From Phycisphaerae bacterium (lineage in GTDB: Bacteria > Planctomycetota > Phycisphaerae > UBA1845), in the NCBI GenBank assembly GCA_029260055.1, contig JAJDDX010000212.1, positions 1-55,562 of the forward strand: a stretch of 55,562 bases of DNA, in the 5' to 3' direction. Below, in pieces: positions 43,760-52,429 of the stretch. Made by a program: the position numbers and the translations under genes. The notes below the pieces were generated by a model, which searched no databases, was not told where the DNA came from, and saw only the letters and a list, made by a program, of their open reading frames with translations. Position 1 is the stretch's first letter; each line of letters opens with the position of its first letter.

Positions 43760-44019
43760 GTCCGGCTCCCATCGGCCACGTCGCTACCGGGCGTATCGAG
43801 GATATCGTCGCCGAAGGCCTCTTTGATATACTCCCAGGTCTTCAGCGCCTCAGCCTCTTCGATCGTGGTGATCGCATGACCGGCGTGGACGAGGACCCAC
43901 TCGCCCACCGCCGCTTCCGGTGTGAGCATGAGGTTGATATCCAGTCGATTGCCCTGCATATCGACGGTGCCTTGGAACTCCGACCGTTCGATGATCTTAC
44001 CGGGAACAGCAAGGCACAT
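43756..44019 (-). CDS. hypC: Hydrogenase maturation chaperone HypC
   Basis: An 87-residue small chaperone beginning MCLAVPGK; Cys2 carries the iron intermediate from HypD to the large subunit. The GEWVLVHAGHAI core matches HypC/HupF proteins. The ATG at 44019 follows TAGGAG; the open frame runs on upstream inside hypF but is not HypC-like. It is 19 bp after the hypF stop and overlaps hypD. Confidence 0.96.
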   Translation of the reverse strand: MCLAVPGKIIERSEFQGTVDMQGNRLDINLMLTPEAAVGEWVLVHAGHAITTIEEAEALKTWEYIKEAFGDDILDTPGSDVADGSRT

Positions 44020-44038
44020 GCTCTTGGCTCCTACCGTG

Positions 44039-46444
44039 TTACGATTCGCCTTCGCGGCGCCGGATGATTTCGGTCGCGGCGACCGCCTGCCCGAGCGCCA
44101 AACCGCCGTCACCACATGGGGCCTGACGCGGGTGGACGACACGAAGGTTTCTTGATTCTAGGAGTTCAACGACCCGCGCCAACAAGCGTCGGTTGGCAAA
44201 GCAGCCGCCGGAGAGGGCCACGGTCCCGATTTGCGAGGATTCACAGGCCCCGGCGGCGGCATCAACCAGCATTCGTGCAACCGTCTCGTGGAATCGGGCG
44301 GCCAGCAAGTCCTCCGGTTGGCCGTGCCGTATCGCCTCGATCAACTCTCGTATCATCGGCGCGGAGCGGATCGTCAGGTAGCCGTCTTCGTCAGCGATTT
44401 CGTAACCGAAGGGCTCGGCGGCTTCCTCGCGTGCCGCGGCTTCGAGCGCCATGGCGGCTTCCGCCTCGTGCCGGTTGAGTGGGCAAAGTCCGAGCAGGAA
44501 GGCTGCGGCATCGAATAGTCTCCCCAGGCTGGACGTGGCTGGGCAATTGACGCCCGAACTCAGTTGGCTTTCAAAGTTCGCCAGGTCCGCGTTCGGAACG
44601 GAGTCGAACACGCCGCCGACCTCGGTCTTCCACGCGGGGCCCAGCGCGGCAAAGGCCAGTGATGCGGCCGGGCGCCAGGTCTGTACGGCGGCTGCGTCCC
44701 CGCCGACGAGCGGGAAGTACTCCAACTGGCCGAGCCGATCGAAGGCGTGCCGCTCGCATCGCAGGACCTCACAACCCCAGACGGCTGCGTCCGTTCCGTA
44801 TCCGGTGCCGTCGCATGAGAGGCCGATGACGGGTTCGGTCAGCCCATGTTCCGCCATGACGGCTACGATGTGCGCGTGGTGATGCTGAACGGCGGTCGTT
44901 TCGATACCAAACCCTGTCGCGTAGGTCGTGGAGAGGTAGCGCGGATGCAGGTCATGCGCGATCACGTCCGGCTCGAATTCGTAGAGCTTCTTCAATCGAT
45001 CGATGGCGGCGATGAAGCTGCGATAGGTCTGGGGCCGCATGAGGTCGCCGAGGTGTTCGCTGAGGACCACTTTGCCGTCGAACATGAGCGCAACCGCGGA
45101 TTTCAGCTCTCCGCCGACCGCCAGGACCCGTGGCTGTCGTTCAATCTCGGTTGGGGTAGCGATCGGCAACCAGAGCGATCGCGGCGCGTAGCCGCGGGCT
45201 CGGCGAACCGGCGTCGGGCGGTCTTGAAACACTGATACGACGGAGTCATCGATGGGGCGGTGAATCTCGCGGTCGTGGGTGAGGAAGGCGTCGGCTACGT
45301 CGGATAGCTGCTCGAAGGCATCGTCATCGGTGTAGGTCAGGGGGAGCCCCGAGAGGTTGGCCGAGGTCATGACCAGGGGAGGGATGCCCTGAGCGAAGAG
45401 CAGATGGTGGTGCGGCGCGTAGGGCAGCATCAGGGCGACGTTGGGACAGTTCGGAGCGACGGACGGAGCCAGAGTGCAATCGGGCCGGCGTCGCATCAGG
45501 ACGATCGGGGCCGAGGCTGAGGCGAGCGCATCTAACTCCGACCGGGTCGCCTCAGCGAATCGGCCGGCATCGTCAGCCTTTCCGATCATGACCGCGAGTG
45601 GCTTACCGTCTCGAAGCTTGCGCTCACGAAGTCGGCTCACGACCTCCTCACTGTCGGCCCGGCAGGCAAGGTGGAAGCCGCCGATGCCCTTGACCGCCAG
45701 AATCTCTCCGTCGACCAGTCGCCGAGCCGCATCGACGATGGGGTCCACGTCGACACGGGACCGATCCGGCAGGCACAGCCTCAACGTAGGCCCGCACGCG
45801 GAGCAGGCGTTCGGTTGGGCATGGAAGCGTCGATCGAGCGGATCCTCGTATTCGCTTTGGCATGCGGGGCACATCGTGAACGTCGCCATCGTCGTGGCCG
45901 GCCGATCGTAGGGCGTGGCGCGAATGATGGAGTAGCGTGGGCCGCAGTTCGTGCAATTGATGAACGGGTAGCGGTGACGCCTGTCCGTGGGGTCGAACAG
46001 TTCGGTGAGGCAGTCGCTGCAGACGGCGGCGTCCGGCGTGACCTCCGGCTTGTCGTCCCCCGCATGGCTTGAGGGGCGTATCACGAACGTCGCTTCACCG
46101 AGAACGGGGAGGGTTTCGCGTGATACTTCGTCGATCACAGCGAGCATCGGGCCGCCGGTCAGGGCCAGCAGATCGGTCTCGAACGCTGCGATTGCGCTGG
46201 CGGCGCCCTCCACCTCGATGATCACGCCGCGGCTGCTGTTCGCGACGTAACCGCCCACGCCGTGGCGATGGGCGAGGCGATAGACGTAGGGCCTGAAGCC
46301 GACGCCCTGCAGTTGACCGCGCAGCACGATCCTGCTGCGAGCTAGGGTTTGCGCGCGGTGATCCAAGAAGCTGGCTCCAACGTTGTCCCTCTGAAGCCGC
46401 GCGGGGCGGCTCTGCCCGCAGAAGTCGGATCCGGCTGACGGCAA
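44039..46444 (-). CDS. hypF: Carbamoyltransferase HypF
   Basis: An 801-residue enzyme that makes carbamoyl-adenylate from carbamoyl phosphate and ATP and transfers the carbamoyl group to HypE. Domains in order: acylphosphatase (about 36-125; GQLQGVGFRPYVYRLA), zinc-finger pairs (Cys142/145, Cys164/167, Cys192/195, Cys214/217), YrdC-like (about 225-420), and Kae1-like transferase with QHHHAH and SGGCFANRRLL. The first 35 residues before the acylphosphatase core are not conserved, so a later start cannot be excluded. It begins 20 bp after the malic enzyme stop. Confidence 0.94.
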   Translation of the reverse strand: MPSAGSDFCGQSRPARLQRDNVGASFLDHRAQTLARSRIVLRGQLQGVGFRPYVYRLAHRHGVGGYVANSSRGVIIEVEGAASAIAAFETDLLALTGGPMLAVIDEVSRETLPVLGEATFVIRPSSHAGDDKPEVTPDAAVCSDCLTELFDPTDRRHRYPFINCTNCGPRYSIIRATPYDRPATTMATFTMCPACQSEYEDPLDRRFHAQPNACSACGPTLRLCLPDRSRVDVDPIVDAARRLVDGEILAVKGIGGFHLACRADSEEVVSRLRERKLRDGKPLAVMIGKADDAGRFAEATRSELDALASASAPIVLMRRRPDCTLAPSVAPNCPNVALMLPYAPHHHLLFAQGIPPLVMTSANLSGLPLTYTDDDAFEQLSDVADAFLTHDREIHRPIDDSVVSVFQDRPTPVRRARGYAPRSLWLPIATPTEIERQPRVLAVGGELKSAVALMFDGKVVLSEHLGDLMRPQTYRSFIAAIDRLKKLYEFEPDVIAHDLHPRYLSTTYATGFGIETTAVQHHHAHIVAVMAEHGLTEPVIGLSCDGTGYGTDAAVWGCEVLRCERHAFDRLGQLEYFPLVGGDAAAVQTWRPAASLAFAALGPAWKTEVGGVFDSVPNADLANFESQLSSGVNCPATSSLGRLFDAAAFLLGLCPLNRHEAEAAMALEAAAREEAAEPFGYEIADEDGYLTIRSAPMIRELIEAIRHGQPEDLLAARFHETVARMLVDAAAGACESSQIGTVALSGGCFANRRLLARVVELLESRNLRVVHPRQAPCGDGGLALGQAVAATEIIRRREGES

Positions 46445-46464
46445 CGTTTGTGCCGGATTTTCGG

Positions 46465-48186
46465 TTACCGCGCGTTGCGCGGCGGTGCGTAGTGGTACTC
46501 TTTATAGTCGGGATACCACATGGCGCGTTCGACCGTGGATTCGATCTCGCTGTCGGGAATCATCCGTCCCAAGTTCCGCTCGCGCGCCTCGCGGATGACG
46601 GCGCAGGCGATTCGCTTACTTACTTCCCGAAGTTCGCTCTGATCGGGATAGATCGAGCCGGTCGCCAGGTGCTCCGCGCTTGTGTATTCCGCCAGCGTCC
46701 GCGCGGCGATGAGGAACATCGCGTCGGTGACCTCACGCGCCTCGGCGAGGATGATGCCCAGTCCCACGCCCGGGAAGATGAACACGTTGTTACCCTGTCC
46801 GATGACGTGGGTCTTTCCTTTGTACGTGACGGGAGCGAAGGGGCTGCCGGTCGCTACGATGGCCGTGCCGTCGGTCCACCGGAACGCCTCGTCCGGCGTG
46901 CACTCAGCCTTGGAAGTCGGGTTACTGAACGGGAGAATGATCGGCCTAGCGGTGTGTTTGGCCATCTCACGCACGACCTCCTCACTGAAGGAGCCTGCGT
47001 GGGCGGTGGTCCCGACCAGCACGGTCGGTTTGACCGCTCGTACGATGTCGACCAGCGTGTGGGACTCGTTTGGGTCCAACCCGTACGATTTCATGGTGTC
47101 GAGCGTCATCGCGAACTCACGCTTGTGAGGATCGGCGATGTCCTGCCCCTCGCGAACCAAGCCCTGGCTGTCGAGGAAGACCTGGGCGCGCTTGATGATG
47201 TCCGCGTCGATGCCGTCTTCCACCATGGCGGAGCGCAGCAGTCTTCCGATTCCGACGCCCGCTGCGCCCGCACCGACATAGACGACCCGCTGTTCGGCGA
47301 GGTCGGTGCCGGTGGTTCGCAGTGCGCTGAGGATGCCGGCTGTCGCGACGGCGGAGGTTCCCTGGATATCGTCGTTGAAGCTCGTGATTCGGCGTTGGTA
47401 TCGGTCTAGCACGCTGAAGGCGATGTTCTTGTGGAAGTCCTCCCATTGAACCAGCACGCCGGGGAAGACGTCGTTGACGGCCTCGACGAACGCCTCGACC
47501 ACGCGGTCATACTCCGCGCCTCGCAACCGGCGTTTCCTGTAACCGAGATAGAAGGGGTCGTTGAGCAACTCGGCGTTGTTGGTGCCTACGTCCAGGCTCA
47601 CGGGCAGGCACTGCGACGGATGGATTCCGGCTCCGGCGCAGTAGAGGGAGATTTTGCCGATCGGAATTCCCATGCCGCCGGCGCCCTGGTCACCGAGCCC
47701 GAGAATCCGCTCGTTGTCCGTCACGACGATGAGCTTGACGTCTTTTTTCGGGAAGTTCTGCAGTAGTTCCGGGATGCGGTCCACATCGTCGGGCGTAATC
47801 CAGACCCCGCGGGGGCGACGGAAGATGTGGCTGAACTCCTGGCACGCCTTTCCGACGGTCGGGGTGTAGACGATGGGTAGCAACTCTGCCAGGTTCTCGA
47901 TCAGCACGCGGTAGAAGAGCGTCTCGTTACGGTCCTGGAGTGCCACGAGTCCGATGAACTTCTCGAGATCGGTACTCTTGGTTCTGATGTGCTCCAGGGC
48001 GAGCTCGACTTGTTGCTCGATCTTCAGGTTGTGGGGCGGGACGAGTCCGCGAATCCCGAGCCGCTCGCGCTCCTCCGGCGTAAACGCCGAGTCCTTATTC
48101 AGCAGGGGGTCGTGGAGGACGGCCGAGCCTCGCACGTTAACGGTCATTTCGTTCTTGTCGGCGGTTCCTAGCATGTGGACGGACAT
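46465..48186 (-). CDS. maeA: NAD(P)-dependent malic enzyme
   Basis: A 573-residue enzyme converting malate to pyruvate and CO2 with reduction of NAD(P). It is of the long MaeA/SfcA type. Seen: [16 protein letters not shown] signature, [16 protein letters not shown], the metal-binding [11 protein letters not shown], and the dinucleotide motif [13 protein letters not shown]. The ATG at 48186 is preceded by AGGAAAGG. It lies 20 bp upstream of hypF on the same strand, with no terminator between, so it probably heads the hydrogenase operon. Cofactor preference (NAD or NADP) cannot be told from sequence by eye. Confidence 0.95.
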   Translation of the reverse strand: MSVHMLGTADKNEMTVNVRGSAVLHDPLLNKDSAFTPEERERLGIRGLVPPHNLKIEQQVELALEHIRTKSTDLEKFIGLVALQDRNETLFYRVLIENLAELLPIVYTPTVGKACQEFSHIFRRPRGVWITPDDVDRIPELLQNFPKKDVKLIVVTDNERILGLGDQGAGGMGIPIGKISLYCAGAGIHPSQCLPVSLDVGTNNAELLNDPFYLGYRKRRLRGAEYDRVVEAFVEAVNDVFPGVLVQWEDFHKNIAFSVLDRYQRRITSFNDDIQGTSAVATAGILSALRTTGTDLAEQRVVYVGAGAAGVGIGRLLRSAMVEDGIDADIIKRAQVFLDSQGLVREGQDIADPHKREFAMTLDTMKSYGLDPNESHTLVDIVRAVKPTVLVGTTAHAGSFSEEVVREMAKHTARPIILPFSNPTSKAECTPDEAFRWTDGTAIVATGSPFAPVTYKGKTHVIGQGNNVFIFPGVGLGIILAEAREVTDAMFLIAARTLAEYTSAEHLATGSIYPDQSELREVSKRIACAVIREARERNLGRMIPDSEIESTVERAMWYPDYKEYHYAPPRNAR

Positions 48187-48249
48187 CCGTGGTGCCTTTC
48201 CTGTTTCGTTTCGCCATGAGGCTCTAACGGGGTGCGCGGATAGAGTGTA

Positions 48250-48276
48250 ATCCTAACGCCGGGGTAACACTATCAA
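48250..48276 (-). promoter_or_regulatory. Putative promoter of maeA and the hydrogenase cluster
   Basis: Minus strand TTGATA (48276-48271; five of six), 15-bp spacer, TAGGAT (48255-48250). The spacer is short for sigma-70. A nearby TACACT offers an alternative -10 without a good -35. The leader to maeA would be about 60 nt. Confidence 0.25.
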
Positions 48277-48663
48277 GTTCGATGCCATAACCACCTTAAT
48301 CGACCCGGCTCGTACTCTGCGGACAGCCGCCTCGATGAGATGGTCGGGGCTCGCCGGCGATCGCGGCCAGGCACGGTGCCCGAGTTCCGGCGCGCTGCCG
48401 CCAAGGTCTTGTCGGCTGAATCGGCGGGTGTTCGTGACCGGCATGCGCGTTGTGCGGCGAGTCTGCGTCGTTCTTTTCGGCATTCTCTGGGATTGGGGCC
48501 CGCTCCGCCCTCACGCGGGGTGGGGTCCAGCGATAACGCACGGGCGGAACCGCGCGATATCACGCGGATCGCGGGAAGTCGAGTCCGGGAGGAATCAGCC
48601 GCGAGGCTGCCGCCCGACTGTAACGTCCGCGTCGCAACGGAGTACGCGGAATGGCCGTTTCTC

Positions 48664-48692
48664 TTGCCCGAGGCGGCTTTCAACGTTAGGGT
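48664..48692 (+). promoter_or_regulatory. Putative promoter of the LolA-like gene
   Basis: TTGCCC (48664-48669), 17-bp spacer, TAGGGT (48687-48692). Each box matches three to four consensus bases. The ATG lies 62 bp past the -10 box. Confidence 0.3.
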
Positions 48693-48753
48693 GACACTGT
48701 ACTGAGGGAGGCCCGATGCGCGGGCCCTGGCTCGAGTATACGGAGATGATCGG

Positions 48754-49695
48754 ATGATATCACAGATTCTGCCAGCGCCTCCCACGCAACGACGTGTCAA
48801 GCGGTTCGCCTTGGCGGCGCTCTGGCTTGCGCCCGTGCTCGGCGTCACATGCGCGGCCAATCTTGCCCGCGGCGGCGACGAGAAGCTTCCCAGCGGGGAT
48901 GCCGTGCTTGACCGGTACGTCGAAGTCACTGGTGGAAAGGCAGCCTACGAGAAGATCTATAACCGGAAACTGACCGGGACCTACGAGTTCGTGGCTCAGA
49001 AGATGGTGGGCTCCGTTCTCTTGTTCCAGGCCCGCCCCGTCAAGCTTTATTCTCGGTTCGAACAGGAAGCTTTCGGCATTATCGAGAGCGGGACGGATGG
49101 TGACGTGGTTTGGATGCGGAACAAGCGGGGCGTCGTAGAGCGGGAGGGCGAACCTCGGGATGCCATGCTGCACGAGTCCTACTTCGACGGCGCCACGGAT
49201 TGGCGGAAGCTCTACAAAAAGGCGGAGTGTACGGGAATCAAGGAAGTCGACGGTAAACCGTGCTACGTCGTCGTGCTCACGCCGGCCAAGCTTCCGCAGC
49301 CGCGCACCCACTACTACGACAAGGAGACCGGGCTGCTGACGATGACCGAGGTGGTCAACCCCGACCCCAACGGTAACTTCACCGTGACCAAGCGGCTGAG
49401 CGAGTACAAGAAAGCGGATGGCATCTTGTTTCCGTGTAAAGAGACGATCTCGCTCGCCGGGGAGCAGCGCATGCGTCATTTCGACACCGTTGAGCACAAT
49501 GTCGACATACCCGACGACAAGTTCACCAGGCCGCTTAGCTTGAAGGAACGGCTGGGAGTGGAAGGCAAGCCGACGCCGGATGCCTCGTCCGGCGAGGCGG
49601 AGAAGGGACCCGGCTCCGGCGATGCCAAACCCAAGGCAGGCAAGCCAGAGGCAAAGGGTGAAAAGGCGAAGGACGGAAAGGGCAAGCCTGACTGA
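48754..49695 (+). CDS. Exported LolA/LolB-like lipoprotein-sorting fold protein
   Basis: A 313-residue protein with a signal peptide or anchor (about 17-36, FALAALWLAPVLGVTCAANL). The body (45-255) has the feel of outer-membrane lipoprotein-sorting-like proteins: VLDRYVEVTGGKAAYEKI, KLYSRFEQEAFGIIESGTDGD, GKPCYVVVLTP, YYDKETGLLTMTE. The final 50 residues are a Lys/Gly/Glu/Pro-rich low-complexity tail. The ATG has GGAG nine bases upstream. The fold holds lipid or hydrophobic ligands in known relatives; the actual job is unknown. It stands alone, transcribed away from maeA. Confidence 0.75.
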   Translation: MISQILPAPPTQRRVKRFALAALWLAPVLGVTCAANLARGGDEKLPSGDAVLDRYVEVTGGKAAYEKIYNRKLTGTYEFVAQKMVGSVLLFQARPVKLYSRFEQEAFGIIESGTDGDVVWMRNKRGVVEREGEPRDAMLHESYFDGATDWRKLYKKAECTGIKEVDGKPCYVVVLTPAKLPQPRTHYYDKETGLLTMTEVVNPDPNGNFTVTKRLSEYKKADGILFPCKETISLAGEQRMRHFDTVEHNVDIPDDKFTRPLSLKERLGVEGKPTPDASSGEAEKGPGSGDAKPKAGKPEAKGEKAKDGKGKPD

Positions 49696-49740
49696 GGCTG
49701 TCCCGTTGCGGGCGAAGCGGCGCGAAGGTCGGTAGCTCCT

Positions 49741-50511
49741 CTACTCTTTCGTGCCGACGAGGATCAGGTCCGTGGACTTCGTGATGTCGAACGCATCCCG
49801 GTCGTAGTTCCCCCAGACGGCATCGACCTTGATACCGGCGGCGCCGCACCAACCCTGAAGTTCCGCCAGCCCGGCCGGATAGAGCGTGCCGCTGTGGGCC
49901 CGCTGCTTCCACCCGTCGTCCTCGAAGATTGTCACGTTGGTCACGGTTGCGGACTCCGGGCCGAACGTGAAGTGCCGGACCGACACGTACGTGCGGCCGT
50001 CGACCTGTGTCACCCGCGGACCGCGGACGCACGGCAGCTCAGACCGCATCGGCTCAAAGTTGAGAATCTGGACGAATAGCCGTCCGCCGGCGCGAAGGCA
50101 GCAGGAGAACTGATCGACGGCGTCGGCCACGCCCGCGGCTGTTCCGGCGGCGGCAAGGGCGTTGCCGAGGCAATAGACCCCATCGAAACCACCGCCGGCG
50201 GCGTCGAGAGCAGTCGCGTAAGGGGCGCAGTGGAACGTGGCGTCGGACCCGGCCCCGCGTCCGCGGCTCCTCGCGATTTCGAGCATTTCGTCACTCGCGT
50301 CGATCCCGACGACACGGTAGCCGTGCTGCGCCATCCCATGCGTCTGATGTCCGGTGCCACATCCGGCATCGAGGATTCCCCCGTCACCCGGCGGTCCGAA
50401 CACATCGATGAGCACGGGAAGTTCGCGCGTCAGCCGGGCTGACCAGTTGATGGTCCGATCATACCAGTCGGCCGATCGAAAGAGCCCCTCGTCGTATTTG
50501 CCTCCACTCAT
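49741..50511 (-). CDS. SAM-dependent methyltransferase (class I)
   Basis: A 256-residue Rossmann-fold methyltransferase. The SAM motif I is ILDAGCGTGHQT (45-56), motif II VVGIDASDEML, and the motif near GVYCLGNALA completes the site. The C-terminal part (TVTNVTIFEDDGW) resembles small-molecule methyltransferases. The ATG at 50511 begins MSGGKYDEGLF; the open frame upstream to 50691 is Pro/Gly/Arg-rich and unlikely to be coding. No strong ribosome binding site. The substrate cannot be predicted. It converges with the LolA-like gene. Confidence 0.82.
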   Translation of the reverse strand: MSGGKYDEGLFRSADWYDRTINWSARLTRELPVLIDVFGPPGDGGILDAGCGTGHQTHGMAQHGYRVVGIDASDEMLEIARSRGRGAGSDATFHCAPYATALDAAGGGFDGVYCLGNALAAAGTAAGVADAVDQFSCCLRAGGRLFVQILNFEPMRSELPCVRGPRVTQVDGRTYVSVRHFTFGPESATVTNVTIFEDDGWKQRAHSGTLYPAGLAELQGWCGAAGIKVDAVWGNYDRDAFDITKSTDLILVGTKE

Positions 50512-50845
50512 GCGAGCACTCTGCGCATTGTCTTCGGAAAACGCAACCGCCGGCGGGTCGCGCGGACCGAAGACGCGGCCCGCGGGCCCGTCCGGGCGCC
50601 CGGCGGGACCACTTGGAAATCCGATCGGGCGCGGGTAGACTTGATGTAATGCGACTCGAAGGAGCGGGCGGCATGGCGCCCGGCGTTTCACCTTGTGCCG
50701 GGGTCGGACGTTTGCGCTGGGACGCCCAAATCAAGGCACGGTCGACGTGCCTTCCCGTCTGTCGAAGTAGAGTCGTATCCGCTGAAGGTCGGTCTGTTTC
50801 GGCCGCAGTTTAACATGCTCTGCTTTGGCGAGAGGAGTGCCCGAG
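50512..50845. other. Divergent region methyltransferase / NifX-like gene
   Basis: A 334-bp stretch without a credible gene. No confident promoter pair, repeat or RNA was seen. Confidence 0.4.
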
Positions 50846-51199
50846 ATGAAGGTTGCGGTCGCTTCGGATGACGCGTCGAGCATTTCGCCCACGACTGACC
50901 AGTGCCGCGGCTTCGTGGTGTTCGAAGTAGTGGGGGGCGAGATGAAGCGAGTCGAATACCGGCCGAGTTCGCGGAGCGGACCCGAACGCACCGATTCCCG
51001 GCTGCCGGAACCCGTGGTTGCTACCGTTTTCGACTGCCAGGCACTGGTGACACGTGACGTGGGGCCGAGGCTGCTGGCTGATCTCAACGTCCAGGGAATC
51101 GCTCCGTACACGTGCACGGTCGAAGACGTCGAGGAGGCGGCCGGCCTGTTTGCGCGGGGCGAGCTGTTCCGTGTGCGTGGCCGCGATTACGCCGGGTAA
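50846..51199 (+). CDS. NifX/NifB-C-type dinitrogenase cofactor-binding domain protein
   Basis: A 117-residue single-domain protein of the dinitrogenase iron-molybdenum cofactor biosynthesis family (PF02579). Typical features are MKVAVASDD at the start, FVVFEV, the VFDCQALVTRDVGPRLLADL block (a cysteine and glycine pattern near the ligand pocket) and GIAPYTC. AGGAG precedes the ATG at 50846. In diazotrophs such proteins carry FeMo-cofactor precursors, but many genomes without nitrogenase encode stand-alone members of unknown role; no nif genes are in the window. Neighbours are two methyltransferases. Confidence 0.82.
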   Translation: MKVAVASDDASSISPTTDQCRGFVVFEVVGGEMKRVEYRPSSRSGPERTDSRLPEPVVATVFDCQALVTRDVGPRLLADLNVQGIAPYTCTVEDVEEAAGLFARGELFRVRGRDYAG

Positions 51200-51236
51200 A
51201 CGTTCGCCGGCCTGGGGGCAGGTGATCTCGTCCGTG

Positions 51237-51899
51237 TCAGGCTTGGCTTCCGACCAGGAACGCGGCCGACGTGATCTCGGTGTGGTAGCGCAGCACGGCG
51301 TTCATGCCGAGGAGTTCGAGGCCCGCTTCGTCGGCTTCAGCGGTGAATTCGCTTCGCGTCACCGCGTACCTTCCGTGCTTCTTCGTGCGGCGACGGTTCT
51401 TCTTGGTGCGGCGCCATCCGCGATAGGAGGTGGCGTCGAAGAAGGATGCCACTACACCGTAGCGGGCCACCCGTGCAAACTCGTTGAGAATGCGGACGCG
51501 AGACTCGCGGTCGGGAAAGTGGTGCAGCAGGCGTGAGCACAAGACGACATCTACGGCATCGTCCGGCATCGGCACGTCAAGCGCCGAGCCCACGACGGCT
51601 CCGGGGCTTTGCGGGAAACGGTCGTAGAAGCGGCGCCCCTCGGCGAGCATTTCGCCGGAGCTGTCCATCGCCACCACGGAAGCGTTGAACTCTCGCAGCG
51701 TCGGCAGGAAGCGACCGGTGCCCGAGGGGCAATCGAGTACGGTTGTGAACGGCTGAAGCCGTGCTACGCGGTCCAACGAGCGGCGGATGATTCGCCGCTC
51801 GAACGAGTTGGACACGCGGCGCATCAGCGAGGAGTCGTGTTTGTGCGCGTAGTAGTCCGCCTTGTCGGTCGATTTGTAGGCGTGTCCGAACGAGCTCAT
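51237..51899 (-). CDS. SAM-dependent methyltransferase (class I)
   Basis: A 220-residue methyltransferase. Motif I reads VLDCPSGTGRFLP, with CPSG in place of the usual GCG or CGTG; then VVAMDSSGEML (motif II) and VDVVLCSRLLHHF (motif IV). A basic stretch (WRRTKKNRRRTKKHG) near residue 165 could contact nucleic acid or a membrane. AGGAGG lies about ten bases before the ATG at 51899. The same strand carries the AhpD-like gene 157 bp upstream. Substrate unknown. Confidence 0.82.
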   Translation of the reverse strand: MSSFGHAYKSTDKADYYAHKHDSSLMRRVSNSFERRIIRRSLDRVARLQPFTTVLDCPSGTGRFLPTLREFNASVVAMDSSGEMLAEGRRFYDRFPQSPGAVVGSALDVPMPDDAVDVVLCSRLLHHFPDRESRVRILNEFARVARYGVVASFFDATSYRGWRRTKKNRRRTKKHGRYAVTRSEFTAEADEAGLELLGMNAVLRYHTEITSAAFLVGSQA

Positions 51900-52055
51900 C
51901 GCGAAGCGGCCTCCTGACACGTGAACCGGGGGGCGTGGTGAAGCACGGAACGCCTCGAAGTAGGCCGTGCCCCCGGCGCGCGGTCGACCGGAGGGATGGT
52001 ATCGCGCGGTGCGCCCGAGCACAAACGGGGCGCCGCCCGTGCCCGATTCGTGGGG

Positions 52056-52412
52056 TCAGGATGTCGCGTCAGATGCGTTCAATTCGTCCAGCAACTCGAC
52101 CGCTCGCCGCAGGTGCGGGATCACGATGGACCCACCCGCGACGAGGCTTACGTTGAATATCTCGAAAAGCTGTTCGTCGGTCGCTCCGAGTTCCTTGCAG
52201 CGTACCACGTGATACGAGATGCAATCATCGCAGCGCAGCACCATCGAAGCGGAGAGGCCGGCGAATTCCTTCGTCATGGCATCGAGTGCGCCGTCCTCGT
52301 AGGCCTTGGTGTCGAGCGTGAAGAACCGGTTGATCGGCAGGTGCTTCTGATCCAGGATGCGCTGGTTCATCTTCTCGCGGAATTCGCGGAACTGTTGCAC
52401 GCGGCCACTCAT
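52056..52412 (-). CDS. Carboxymuconolactone decarboxylase/AhpD-like protein
   Basis: A 118-residue all-helical protein with the AhpD redox motif CDDCISYH (CxxC followed by His). AhpD-like proteins reduce peroxides or act as thiol oxidoreductases; the CxxC here is intact, so this is more likely than a decarboxylase role. GGAG precedes the ATG. It is 17 bp downstream of the cytochrome gene and probably in one operon with it and the di-haem peroxidase, which suggests a peroxide-handling set. Confidence 0.88.
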   Translation of the reverse strand: MSGRVQQFREFREKMNQRILDQKHLPINRFFTLDTKAYEDGALDAMTKEFAGLSASMVLRCDDCISYHVVRCKELGATDEQLFEIFNVSLVAGGSIVIPHLRRAVELLDELNASDATS

Positions 52413-52429
52413 GACGGATACTCCCGTGC

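Larger units (their letters stand above)
48187..48753. other. Divergent region maeA-hydrogenase cluster / LolA-like gene
   Basis: A 567-bp non-coding stretch with a promoter-like site for each direction (48250-48276 minus; 48664-48692 plus). Two copies of a GGGTRACACT motif lie near these promoters (48262-48271 and 48689-48698). The open frames inside (48340-48705 plus, 48273-48929 minus) are arginine/serine-rich shadows. Confidence 0.45.

Noticed and set aside
48273-48929. Minus-strand frame of 218 codons across the divergent region
   Set aside because: Serine/arginine-rich, crosses the start of the LolA-like gene and has no domain.
51729-51755. CGGCTGAAGCCG palindrome as another REP copy
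   Set aside because: It lies inside the methyltransferase coding sequence and lacks the outer arms.
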